NCBI GenBank assembly: GCA_033816765.1
Contig: CM066288.1
Span: 1,488,001-1,552,000 of the forward strand
Length of the DNA: 64,000 nucleotides
Reading direction: 5' to 3'
Source: Nothopassalora personata
Taxonomy: Eukaryota; Ascomycota; Dothideomycetes; Mycosphaerellales; Mycosphaerellaceae
Part shown: positions 23,068-34,800 of the stretch, piece by piece
Layout: the number at the start of each line of letters is the position of its first letter
Position numbering within the stretch: the first letter of the stretch is position 1
Translations under genes and position numbers: made by a program
The notes under the pieces: generated by a model
Database searches by the model: none
Told to the model about the DNA's origin: nothing
What the model saw: the letters and a program-made list of their open reading frames with translations, nothing else

Positions 23068-26000
23068 CTCCTACTTATCTCACATAGGAGGTCATAGTCT
23101 ACTCTTCTCCTATTAGTAGTATTTAGACCTCTATAACAGGTTAAGCTAGCTTACAAACCTCTAGAAGTGTAGACTAGTCTTTAGCTTTATAAACCTATCT
23201 ATAACCATCTTAGATGTTAGGGTGTACTTAACAGTAATAAGCCTTCTCTACTAAAGTTTCCCAACAGTATTGTAGGCAATGTCAATATACTTTAACTTAT
23301 TATAAACATGTGCATCCCTTACTAGGGTAAGGGCAGCTTAGTTGTTACCTCTTAATTAGACTAGTCTTAAGCTTAATATAGTCTCCTAGTTTTCAGTAAT
23401 CCTTAGTTAATAGGAACAGTCTCCTACTAACTCTAGATAGTCTATCTCCCTTAGCAGTGAAGCTAGGAATTGGGATTGCTTTATACATGCATTTATAGCT
23501 ATGTATTTAGCTTCTATTATAGATGTTGCTATAGACTTTTGCTTCTTGCTTATCTAGGAGACTAGTGCCCTATAGAGGAAGAAGACATACCTAAGGATAG
23601 AAACTCTATCTACTTTGTCTATTGTATAATTAGAGTTATAGTATCTAACTAGGCATCCTTCTCTACGCCTAGAGAAGATAAGGCTAAGATTAGGATATAA
23701 CCTTAGATATCTTATAATCTTCTTTAAAGCCTTTATGTAGTAGGTGGATAGGTTACTTATAAATAAGCTTATCCTTCCTAGGGTAAAAGCAATGTCTAGC
23801 CTTATAATTGTTACTAGCTATATCTATGTACTATTAATACTCTAGTACTCTACCTTGTTACACCTCTTATCTATGTGGCTTAAAGGTTTAAGAGCCTTAT
23901 AGCTGTCTATAGGTGAGTGTGTAGGTGCTACCTTCTTATAGTTTATCCCTATCTTAATAAGGTTATCCCTAATAAAGTGTCCCTAGTTAAGTTTTAGGAT
24001 TCCTCTCCTCCTGTCCCTTATAACTCTTATGCTAAGGATCTTTTTAGGTTTACTAAGATCTTTGATCTTAAAGACTTTACTAAGTTCTCTTTTAAACTAG
24101 AGAACATCTATCAACTTTAGTGCAGCAATTAGAATTTCATCCACATATGTAAGAATTATAATCTCTTTTTCCTTATAAATAAGTAGGCATAGATCTACCT
24201 CTAACTATATAAATCCAATCTCTCTAAGCTTTAACACATAGAGTTGATTCTAATCTCTAGCTGCTTGCTTAAGTCTATATAAGCTTTTAAGGATCTTAAA
24301 CACTATGTTTAGTAGAAGCTTAACTCCTAGTAGTAGTAATATAAAGATGTCTTTATAGAGGGTGCTTTCTATAAACGCATTGTTTACATCCACTTAGTAA
24401 AGATAGAGATCCTTCTTGCACACAATAGCTATAAATACCCTAAGGGTGTCCTATCTAACTATAGGCGCAAATGTCTCTATAAAGTTAACACTAAACTTCT
24501 ATAAAAAGCCCCTTATAACTAGCCTAGCCTTGAACTTTTTAATGGCTCTACTAATGCTTCTTTTAACATTAAAGACCTATCTTAACGTAACTAAGTTTAC
24601 TCCTTTTAGTAGAATAGCATTCTCCTAGGTGTTGTTACTCTATAGAGCATCTAGCTCCTTCTAGATTGCTTCCTTCTAAAGGTGTCCCTATTTCTTATTA
24701 TTTATAGCATCCTTATAGGACTTTAGAATTAGGATCTCTTACTTGTATGTAATAACTTCTATAGTTGCTATAAAGGCTATCTCCTCAACTTCTTCTAGGA
24801 ATTCACTATCCTATAGTACTGAATTATCTACTAATTGCATAGCTATAAAGAAAGCTTAGTAGTAAGTAGTAAGGTTCTCTAAGAGGTCTATTGCTTCTCC
24901 TGCTTTAGTAGCTAGTTTAGGTATAGGGACCATGGATCTTAGGGCTTTCTATTTCTATTTATAGCCCTTAACATTATAGTTAGCCCTCCTCTTACTAAGG
25001 GATAATCTAAGAGTAGTCACTTGTGTCCTAGTGACATTCTTTTCCTAGAGATCTAGTAAGCTTATCTCAATTAGCTTATCCATTTTCTGAAATTCCCCTA
25101 TATTCTTTAGAGGCTAGGGAAGTTGCATAAACAGCTTTCTTAGCTAGGCTGTTACTGGGCTGCTCTACTAAATGATTAAATAGTAAATAGGTTGCTCTAA
25201 GGATATGTCCTTCCTTAGCCTCCCTAAGGGTCTCCTAGCTAGTGCATTACTTAATAGATTCAACTTTGTAACATTAAGATCTATATTACCTCTAGGTTAG
25301 TCCTTAAAGAAGTCTACATGTATGTGTTGTTTTACAGCTTTTATGTCTAGTTCCTAAAAGAGCTAGGCCTTAGCTGTGTTTTTAACGTATCTAATAAACA
25401 CTACTTCTTTGCCTCTGTTTATTAGTTTATTACTTCTTGCCCATTAAGGCTAGGATCTTATGTCTATATAGACAATAGCTTTGTATCCCTAAACCTTTAA
25501 ATGGTTAATAGTTAGCTTAATACTATTAAAGGCTTTATCTAGTGAAACCTTGAACCTATTATAGTCTAGACTATTTAGTAGTTTGTTCCTTATGTAGGTT
25601 TAGGCTTCTAGTGCTTTAGGCTAGAATTTAATTAGCATCTTAGCCTCTTTAAGCATTGCCCTTATAGAGTCTTCTAAGGTTTATATTAACCTTTTAACTA
25701 GTCTATTTTAGAGCGAGTTGTATGCCTTAGTATGCTCTAGCCCAATTCCCAAATCCTTCTCCTACTACTTAACTAATGTAATAAGTTCCCTTACATTGTT
25801 AAGCCTAACTGCTTTTAACTATACTAATGATTTCCTCTCTACCTTAATCTTCTAGTTCTAGAGAGCAACTAGAGCATCTTCTCTTTTCTTAAGAGGACAG
25901 GTCTACTTTTTTCTAGAGAAGTTGTTAATAATCTTAAGCTAGTATTTAAACCCTAGCCTTAATATTAGTAGTAGACTATATATATTAATAGATATAAGGG

Positions 26001-28484
26001 CAAGTCTTTTAGGTCTTCTCTTAGTAACTTTGCCTTTGTACTTCTTTATCTTTGCTATTAAACACACTCTACACTAGTAGAAGCTATCCCTAGGAATAGG
26101 AATAGGTTCTTTTAAGTCTATTACCTTATGAAGATTCTAGAGCAAGTTCTTCCTAAAGTGTACAAATCTTCTATGCTAAAGCTCCTACTGTTTTAGGTTA
26201 GTCTCTAATTTAGCAGTTATAAAGGCATTCTCCATTAGTAGTGTACATAATAAGTAATATACCCTTTCTTATAGTAGAGGAGAAATCTTATTAATGAATA
26301 GAACCCCCCTAAGAAGCCTTGTCTAGACAACAGTTTAGCTAGAGGGGGATATAAGAGAAAATAAAGGAGGTTAGACACTAAACTGCTTACTAAACTGGTT
26401 CTAAGAAACTAGGTTTACCCCTAGCTTAGGTATAAGTGTTAGGAACCGCTGTACGTTATCCCAACTGGGCTTGGATCTTTGCAGTGATGTCTCTGACTCG
26501 TTGAGAAGGTAGTGGTTCCAAACAGTATATGGTGTATACTTGAAATGAGTTGAGCACGAGGCTCCTATCTACTTGCAAAAGAGCGTCGTCTATATAGTGC
26601 CGTGTCTTGGCGTGATCTTTCCTGCTCTCTCTGCTCTCTCTGCTCTCTCGAGAGAGCACCCGAGAGCACTGAGAGCACTCTGCATATCGGGTGCATCCGC
26701 TGGTCTGCTGGCATCGATTGGTTGGCTACGGGCTTCCCCAGACCGATCCGTAACAATAAGCAGAACATCTTCTAAAACAACTTTCCTACTAGATCTCCTA
26801 CTTATCTCTATAGTCCTAATATAAGTGGCTAATAAATGCCCACCTCCTACTTTAATCTATTTCTTCTTTATTAAGGGAGTTATGGATCTAAAGAGGCAGT
26901 TCTAGTTAGTTATATAGGATGAAGCATAAGAATTAAGTAACTACTCTAATAAGAGGAACTTGCCTTAGACTTCTATAGTTAAGTAAGCCACTTTATTATA
27001 CTTATTATTATTAGACATTGTCTTCTAGGATAAGTTGCATAAGTTAGGTAGCTCTTAGGTAGAGAAACCTTTCCTAGTCTTCCTTGTTTTAGAGGAAGGA
27101 GACTAGGCCTAGTTCTTCTAGAGTAATAGCATGTTAGAGCTAAGTTTCTTTACTATTTTCTTAAGTTCCTCTATAGAGGACTTCTCTCTTAGTGTTCTTC
27201 TTAAAGATAGTAGTAGAGATCTTCTCTTCTTAATATATGTTACATTCTAGGAGGATAGTGCTTAGGAATGAGATCTAAGGACCTTCTTTGCCTTAGAGAG
27301 ACTAGGGCAGTCCTTAATAAGATGGTCCTTCTTATAGAGAAGGTAGGAAAGTGATCTTACCTAACCTAAGGGCCTAACCTAGGTAGCTACTATACTATAC
27401 TTAGCCTTAGAGGGATTCAATCTGGCCTCTTGAGCCTTAAGGATCTTTAAGGTCCTTTTATAATCCATCTTTGGCTGAGCTATAATAGTATCCCTAGCTA
27501 TATAGTAGTTAGGTAGTAGTGAGCTTAAAAGCTAGGTTATTCTTATATTAGCTTTCCTATAGTGCTAGCCCTCTAGGTTAACATTAGCAATCCTCCTTCT
27601 AAGAGATACTAGGTGTGCCTATACAGATCTAATAGTAAACTCTTTACTTATCTCAAAGTTTACAAACTGTTTTGTGAGCTTATGTGTATAGGTTAGTAAC
27701 ACCTAGCTATACTTGTTCTAGAGATGCACCTATATCTTAGCAGCTTTTCTAGATTCGTAAGAGCCCTTAAGCTCAAATTTATCTTCTTCTATAATCCTAC
27801 TTAGGATACTAAAGTTATAAGCTGCATTTTGTTTTGTCTATATTAGTGTATTAAGGATCTCTTTAATCTTAGTCTCTTCCTAGAGTCTTAGGTTCTTGCC
27901 CTTAATGTTGTTAAATGACACTTCTAACAGGTTATTAATTGTAAAGAATGCTAACTGGCTCTCTATCTTGTATCTTTAAAGGTTAAACCATCTCTTCTAG
28001 TTGTCTCTCCTAAGAATTGGGATTTTATTCCCCTTCTCTTCTCCTTTCTCTTAGTGTGAATCTATAATGAATTGAATGTAATGAAACAAGGTGTATATGC
28101 TTTAAAGTGGCTTAGGTCCTGCTGAGGCTTTTAGTGTAGAATAGTAGTTATAGATACTAAGGCCTGCTTAGTAGGGTGAAGAAAGAGCGGTATGGTCTCG
28201 GAGCTAGGACATAGGTCTGTCTCTCCTAGTAGAGTTCCAAATAACTTACTTAAAGTCCTTCTTAATAGTATCTCGATGCAGTTCTACCTATAGAGTGTCT
28301 TTAAGGTATTGGCTTATAGTAAGCCGTATAGAGTCCTTTTCTAGATTACCTATTACTTAGTATTAAACTAAGCTCCCTAATAGGACAGATAGGGTAGACT
28401 TCTGCTTCCTAGATGTTTTCTGCTATGATAGCAAGGGATACAAGTAACCTGTACTAATATAGGTTGCTCTTACTCCTATATAAA
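23068..28484 (-). pseudogene. Copia-2 gag-pol relic
   Basis: Minus-strand counterpart of Copia-1 pol. Shared segments include the RT region at 24.4-24.6 kb and the eroded gag knuckle at 27.33 kb. It also retains about 380 bp downstream of the RNase H (23068-23450) that Copia-1 lacks. It is interrupted by in-frame stops throughout and by the solo LTR. Confidence 0.85.
26437..26755. mobile_element. Solo LTR of the N family, un-RIPped, with ATAAG duplication
   Basis: 319 bp starting TGTTAGGAACCGC and ending GATCCGTAACA, flanked by ATAAG at 26432-26436 and 26756-26760. Homologous to the N LTRs but rich in CpA/TpG and therefore not RIPped, while its Copia host is. It contains a CTCTCTGCTCTCTCTGCTCT-type microsatellite. 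A solo LTR arises by recombination between the two LTRs of a full element. Short reading frames here are fortuitous. Confidence 0.93.
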
Positions 28485-28499
28485 CCCGGGCTTATAACC
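28485..28499 (-). other. Copia-2 primer-binding site
   Basis: On the minus strand it reads GGTTATAAGCCCGGG directly after the LTR, identical to 11320-11334. Confidence 0.65.
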
Positions 28500-28746
28500 T
28501 GTTAAGTTAAGACCTAATAGGATACGTAGTTAGTAGCGGAGTGGAGTAAGAGATCAATCTTCAACTGGCTAATAGCCACAGGGCATGCAGCAATATATTA
28601 GGAACTAATGTGTTAATTATGTTAGATGTCTATCTAAGCTAAAGGGGAGAGAAGGTGTCTTCCGACAAGCTAAGTCATCGTAGATGCCTTAGGCTATTAG
28701 ATCATAACCTAACTGTTAGCTCCCCTTAAGATGCCACATCTTAACA
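28500..28746 (-). repeat. Copia-2 5' LTR (247 bp)
   Basis: Least mutated of the three Copia LTRs (for example CTGGCTAATAGCCACAGGG survives). It ends at 28746, immediately beside the truncated Gypsy relic D. Confidence 0.9.
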
Positions 28747-30668
28747 TATACTTCGTTTTCGTCGTCGGTGTTACTCTCTTCTTCTTTGGATAAGTCCTCG
28801 CTTAACTCCTCCGGTACGTAATCTTCTTCGATAGTATCTAGCTCGTTCGTTTATTATTCTAGTGCTAGTAACTAGCGTCCGTCCCATTCTAGATCCTAGT
28901 TTTCTTTATTGTCGTTATCAAAGTAAGATTCGTCTATGTCCACTTCTTAGAGCTTGTTTTATCCGTGCTAAGCTCCTAGGGTTCCTGCCGGTTATCGTAG
29001 CTAGTACCCTACGCCTAACTTAGTATCGTAGTAGGTTTAACACGAGTCCTAGTAATAGAATCGCTAGTAAAGGCTTCCGTGACCGTGTCGAGATTCCTTC
29101 TTAACTTCATAGTTAACTCCTCGTGCTATTATACTAAACAATCTAATAGTCTTTAATTGTTAGTTATTCGGTAGTGGTGTATATTGTCGAACATAGTATC
29201 CTCCTCGTCCTTATAAGGGGTCTAGGAGAGGCGTCGTAACCCGGTTACTATCCTTCTCCTCTACTCTCTAGGTATAGTTAAATTGTCGGGGTCTAACGCT
29301 ACTCCTAGATTTGCCTACCTTTAGTTGCATTATATTGAACTGCTTGCGGCGCACTATATTTTTACCGCGGTAATCTCGCGCTATGTAGCCTTCCTTACTA
29401 TAGGCATAGTATGTGAGTTTTCCTTTTCCTTTAAAGGGCTTTCCGTAGCCCCTACTCTTATCGATCCTCCGTCCTCGTTAGGTAACGTCTAGTTCCATTA
29501 GCTGTGGTCTATAGTAGGGTTAGCTTTATCGTAAGAATTCTCCCTTCGTAACGTATCCTCCTAAGGGTCTACGATCCGGAGCGTATCCTACTATTCCTCC
29601 TACTTTAGAGTCGTATTTCTTCTCCTAGTGTCGTTCCTAGAGCTAGTCATCGATGTTGATCGACGCCTTTATTAGCTCTTCGAGGTTAGTAATCCGTCCC
29701 CCGTATCTTATTAACTCGTCCTTAACGGAGTCCTTAAGTCTACGTCGGAACATAGTTATTAACGCCGTCTAGTCCTATCTAGTAATTTGTCCGTATTCTT
29801 TGAATTTAGCGGTATACTCCAAAGTAGACGTCTTCTACTTTAGGTGTTAAATGATTCGTATAGCCTATTAGACTTCGTTCGAGGTTCTAAAGATTAACTT
29901 TATCTTTTCTTTAAAAAGAGTGTAGCTCCTAAACATTCTAGTAGGGTCTAATCGTCCTATACCTTTAAGGTATTCCTTAAGGTAAGGTTTAATCCAGTTC
30001 TACGCACTTCCGCGAAGGTACGTAATAGCGAAGATAGTTCTTTTATTAGTATCAACTAGGTTAAACATAAGATACATATCTATCTAATTAATCTAGTCGT
30101 CGAACTTAGCTCTATCTCTATAGAAGAGGTCTAGCTTAGTAGCCTTAACGTCGTTCCTCCTTAGAGTAGGCTCGTTATCGTTATTAGACTTATCGTCCTT
30201 CGTAGTAGTCTATTATAGTAGCGCACGGCGGATGCTTCCTACTTCGCTAGGGGCGGGTGTTCCCCTACTAGCTACTTAAGTAGCGCTCATCCTAAGGGCG
30301 TTTAAAGTATTATTATCTCGTTCTAGGGCTAGTCTTAAAGGAGAGATAAGTCAAGTTACGTAGCGGTATTCTTTAGAGAGGCTAAAGTAAGCTAAGCGAA
30401 GATAAATAATAGGAATAAGAGTTATATTCTAATTAGTAAGATAGTAACATAAGTTAAACGCATTAGAACTATAAGGGTTTCTAGCGTTCCTAAATATAAA
30501 GGAGATTCGTAGATCTCGGTGATTAGTCTAATTAGTCTAAGTATAAGCAGTCTAATTAGTCTAAGCATAAGCAGTCTAATCGCTCCAAGTCTAAGCGCTT
30601 AGGTAGGATAAGTCACGTGTTCGTCTTATCGTTATGATTCTAGGGTCCCTAGGAATCATTCCGTAACA
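28747..30668 (-). mobile_element. Truncated RIPped Gypsy relic D (5' LTR plus gag), minus strand
   Basis: A 5' LTR occupies roughly 30.3-30.67 kb, starting TGTTACGG on the minus strand at 30668; it shares the TCCTTTATATTTAGGAACGC segment with the C LTR. Gag follows from about 30.29 kb to 29.3 kb, with an eroded zinc knuckle at 29.34-29.40 kb. Beyond it the element is cut at 28747 by Copia-2. D and C belong to the same family and meet head to head at 30668/30669. Confidence 0.8.
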
Positions 30669-30679
30669 CTACGACAATC

Positions 30680-31352
30680 GTAATAGGGACTATAATAGGT
30701 TTAATAATAACAAGCCTAGCTATAAGCTATACTATAGACTATAGCCTATAGAACTCGACGTTACTAAGAAAGGTCGTAAGATCGGAAGTAAAAACAGGGG
30801 TAAGAAAGGGCCTAAGAGTTCGAAAGGAAGCTTTACTTACTATAATTGTAGTAAGGAAGGCTACATAGTAAGGGACTGCTACGGTAAGAAAAATATAGTG
30901 CGCCGTAAGCAGTTTAATATAATGTAACGAGGAACTAGTAAACTTAAGAGCAGCGTCGGACTATTAGGAGATACCGACTATACTCGAGGAGTAGAGGAGA
31001 GAGTTAGTAACGGAGGCAACATACCTCTCCTAGACCCCTTATAAGGACGAGGAGGATACTACGGGTAACTAATAGAAGCTATACTATTTAGGTTATAGAA
31101 CCGGCTACAACAGTTTAAAAGAACATGCTAATTTATCACGATCTAGATAAAAGACACCTCGGGAAGTTACCGGACGACCGAAAATGTAGAAATTAAGACG
31201 GTCGAACAAACGAAACGAGAAATCCTAGAGAAGCTAGAATAAGACCTCTCGGACATCGAGACAAACGAGATACTTGCGAATAATCCCTAGGAACGCCTCT
31301 CGTTATTGCGAGACCAACTTTAAAAGGTAACTAAAGGGGTTAGTAAATTATT
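30680..31352 (+). pseudogene. C gag relic (C-terminal part)
   Basis: The plus-strand frame shows a basic Lys/Arg/Gly-rich stretch and a zinc knuckle read as YNCSKEGYIVRDC near 30.84-30.88 kb. This is the C-x2-C-x4-H-x4-C pattern with the first Cys and the His changed to Tyr by RIP. It breaks off at the TTATT target site of G and resumes at 38260 with several stops. Confidence 0.75.
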
Positions 31353-31538
31353 TGACACGGGCGATATGAGATCCAGAGAGTGTAGGAGTCAAGTCGTGAA
31401 TAATACAATCTACGAAGAGTCTAAGAACGAGAGAGAAGAGAGAAGCAAGGTCGATCTCGTGCCAAGCCGCGCTAACCCGATCCGGAAGGTCCGCGGTTAA
31501 GCCGGCGAAGGGTCCAAGGTCAAGGCCACCCCGTGACA
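31353..31538 (-). repeat. G 3' LTR (186 bp)
   Basis: On the plus strand it starts TGACACGGGCGATATGAG and ends CCCCGTGACA. Identical to 38074-38259. Confidence 0.97.
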
Positions 31539-31540
31539 GT

Positions 31541-31552
31541 ACCCCCCCTCCA
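31541..31552 (-). other. G polypurine tract
   Basis: On the minus strand GGAGGGGGGGTAC sits directly before the 3' LTR, the expected start site for plus-strand DNA synthesis. Confidence 0.8.
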
Positions 31553-31813
31553 AAATGGCCACGAGCGCCTGCGACGTGCGTAAAAAGAAAATCAAACAGT
31601 ATGTAACCAATGCGACAGCGGCCTCGTCTGGCGTGTAAGGGATGTGTAGCATGGTCGGCTCGAGCGGTGCGTGTAGATACCGCGGACCGGTGCTTCAGTG
31701 TGTTACCGCGGACCGGTGCTTCAGTGTGCGTGCTTCAGTAAGGCCGTGCTGTAACAGCGAGAGGCTACAGTCGGTGCTTACACACGCATTGAAGGCCGTG
31801 TCCGAGCAGTTCA

Positions 31814-34800
31814 TCACTTCGGCGAGACAGCTGTATCTCCTCGCGTGCGCGCTGAACGGCGGAGGACCGGCGTTTCTGTGGTCGGTGTCGGTGCGGAGAC
31901 AGGTGGTTGTCCAGCATCTGCCATGTGCGCGGGTAATGCGGTTGACCCAACTTTCTCGTTCGGTATCCATAGCGCTGGCGGCTTCCATCCGGGCGGCGGG
32001 CCATCAGCATCAGGGTTGTTGTGGTGAAAGTCTGCGATCAAGTCATCGGGTCCGCCGATGTTGACTTTGTAGACCTCTGAGGTGTGGGCGCCGCCGACCC
32101 ATCGGTATGTGTAGCGAACCTCCTTGTGCGCCCTGCCTGTCCACTTGCTCTTAATCACCTCCTCCACCTCGTGACGTTGCTGACCTTCGGCGTCGATAAC
32201 TGGCGGTGGCTCGGTATCGTGTTGGTTGGGAAACGGGTTCGAGTCGGCGATGCGCAAGAGGCTGGTGTGGAAGACGTTGTGTATCTTCATAGTGGCTGGC
32301 AGGGTAAGTCGGTATGCGTCGTTGCCTAGTACCTTCTCGACTGGCCAAGGGCCGTTGTTCTTGTGGTCGAGTTTCTTGCTTGGTCGGCGAGTCAGTATGT
32401 TGCGCGTGTCGAGCCAAACCTTGTCGCCGACGCGATAGCGCGGTGCTGCTTGTCGAGAAGTGAGCGCGCTGTCGTCATATCGAGCCTGCGCCCAACGCAT
32501 TTGAGTCGCACAGTAGTCATGAAGTTGCTCAAGTTTGGCGGCGAAGTCATCGGCAGCTTGCTGGTCAATGCGCTGTGCGGTAGGTCCAGAATGCTTGGCG
32601 AGCTCCGATGGCGGTGTGAAAGTCATGCGCGGATGGCGGCCCAGAGTTGCGAAGAACGGTGACACACCTGTAGTGTCAGACCGTACGTTGTTGGCGGCGA
32701 ACTCGGCCATAGGAAGCAACTGGACCCAGTCGTCCTGCGCGTAGTTGACGAATGCGCGGAGATACATTTCCATAATCCTGTTGGTGCTTTCACTCTGCCC
32801 ATCTGTTTGCGGGTGGAAAGCAGTAGACAGTCGCTGGTCGACGCGCATCAGTAGCAACAGGCGTTTCCAGAATGCGCTGACCCACTGGGACCCGCGATCG
32901 CTGTAAACGACGTCGAAAAGTCCCTGGTCCTTGATAATGTAACGCAGGCAGACATCTGCCGCTGTTTCGGCGGTCAAGTCCTTAACTGCGATGTAGTGTT
33001 TGCGTTTGGTGAGTCGCTCCGTGACTGTCAGGATGTTGGTGAAGGTGACGCCCTCGGCTGATGTGCTAGCTGGCAGCTCAACCACATAGTCCATCGTGAC
33101 TTCGCGGTATGCTCCTTGTGGTACTGGCAGCTGCCGCAAACCTCCTGAATATGCTCGAGTGAAAGCGCGTATGCGGGTGCAGACGTGACATGCATCTGTG
33201 TACCTGCGAACATCCTTGAACATCCCCGGCCACCAGTACTCGCGGGCGATCAGTTCATACGTCTTCTCGCGGCCTGGATGACCGGTGAGGAGAGTGTTGT
33301 GGTGCTGGCGCATGACTTCGCCTCGCAAGTCCTCAGAATCCGGTACATACACCTTGTCGCGCACGAAGATCGTGTCATGTTCGATGCGGCAATCGGTGAT
33401 AGATACGCGTGCGTCCTTCAGCTTGGGCAGATCCTTCTTGATTGCTTCGCGAATGTCACAAGCGAGCTCGTCTTTGGCGTACGCAAGCTGGATCTGTTCC
33501 TCAATGGAAGGATCGCCTGGAGTGGCGCCGTCTAGGACTTCCAGTGCAGCTATGGCGAGCTCGTACTGACGCTTGGCTGTTGCTGCTGGATCGGGTACCT
33601 CGAGACAAGCGACCTGCGGCAGTGTCGCACGCACCTCGTCGCTGAGATTGTCCTCCTTGAGCAGAACTTGGCGGCGGTTGCGCAGATCATCGGACTTGTC
33701 CTGGTCCTGGGATCGTCGTGTAAGGCAGTCGGCCTTCACGTTGTCTTTGCCAGGTCTGTACGTGATCTTGAAGTTGAAAGCAGACAGGAACTCCGCCCAC
33801 CGGGCTTGACGTCTGTTAAGCTGCTTGGTAGTCATAAAGTACTCCAAGCCGCGGTGGTCGGATAGCACCTTGATTGGTGTAGCTGGATCGCAAGACATAA
33901 GCTCGGGCCGCCATTCCTCGAATGCGTGCACGATTGCCATAAGTTCCTTGTCGTAGATCTCGTAATTGCATTCCGCTGGAATCATCTTTGTAGAGTAGAA
34001 AGCAACTGGTTTGAGTGCCCAGCCGTCGTCTGGATCTGGCTGGGACAGGACTCCAGCTGTAACCGTGTCAGAGGCGTCGCATTCGACAGTGCTTGGGAGG
34101 TCCGGATCGAAATGCTTAAGTACTGGTGCCTTGGTAAAAGCCAGCTTCAGAGCATCGAAAGCCTCCTGGCACTCTGCAGTCCAGCGCCAGACCGGACGGT
34201 GCTTTGGGTCCTTGCTGTTGGCGCCACGGGTCAAGCATGTAAGGGCGAATGCTATAGTAGCGAATTCGGCGATGAATCTGCGATAGAAGTTGCACAACCC
34301 TAGGAATGCTAGGACGTCAGTAACATTGCGTGGAGTCGCCCACTCTTGGATCGCTTGAACTTTCTTGGGATCCATCTTCAGCCCGGTCGCCGTGATGATG
34401 ATCCCTAAGAACTTGACTTCGGTCTGGAAGAAACGGCACTTCAGTATGTCGCAGGGCAGGCGGGCTTCGATAAGCTTGTCAAGGACCTTGTTGACGTGCT
34501 CGACGTGGAGCTTGCGAAGCGCGTCGAAACCTCCCTGCTCCGGCGGCTCTGTGTACACGATAGTGTCGTCCAAATACGCCGTGCAGAAATCATCGAGATA
34601 GTCGTGCAGTGCGGAATTGATGTAGGCTTGGAAAGCCGCTGGTGCGTTACATAGCCCAAAAGGCACGACCAAGTACTCGTATGTTCCATAGCGCGTAGTG
34701 AAAGCAGTCTTCCATTCGTCACCGGCTTTGATACGGAGCTGGTTGAATGCCGCAATGATATCGAGGATAGTGAACATCTTGGCCTTGGACAGGCGCGCTA

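Larger units (their letters stand above)
22821..28746 (-). mobile_element. RIPped Ty1/Copia relic Copia-2 with both LTRs, minus strand
   Basis: 247-bp LTRs lie at 22821-23067 and 28500-28746, in inverted orientation relative to the Copia-1 LTR. The internal sequence is the reverse complement of Copia-1: RNase H near 23.5 kb, RT about 24.0-24.7 kb, integrase about 25.3-26.2 kb, gag about 27.2-28.0 kb. A solo LTR interrupts it at 26437-26755. The flanks, GCAAT at left and TATAC at right, do not match, so there is no simple target duplication. Long frames seen here are pieces of broken pol. Confidence 0.9.

Noticed and set aside
24416..24628. 70-codon plus-strand frame, also present as 14879-15061 on the minus strand
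   Set aside because: It is the antisense of Copia RT in both relics, opened by loss of stops.
26456..26824. Frames of 67-83 codons in the solo LTR
   Set aside because: Caused by CTCTCTGCT microsatellite sequence, not coding.
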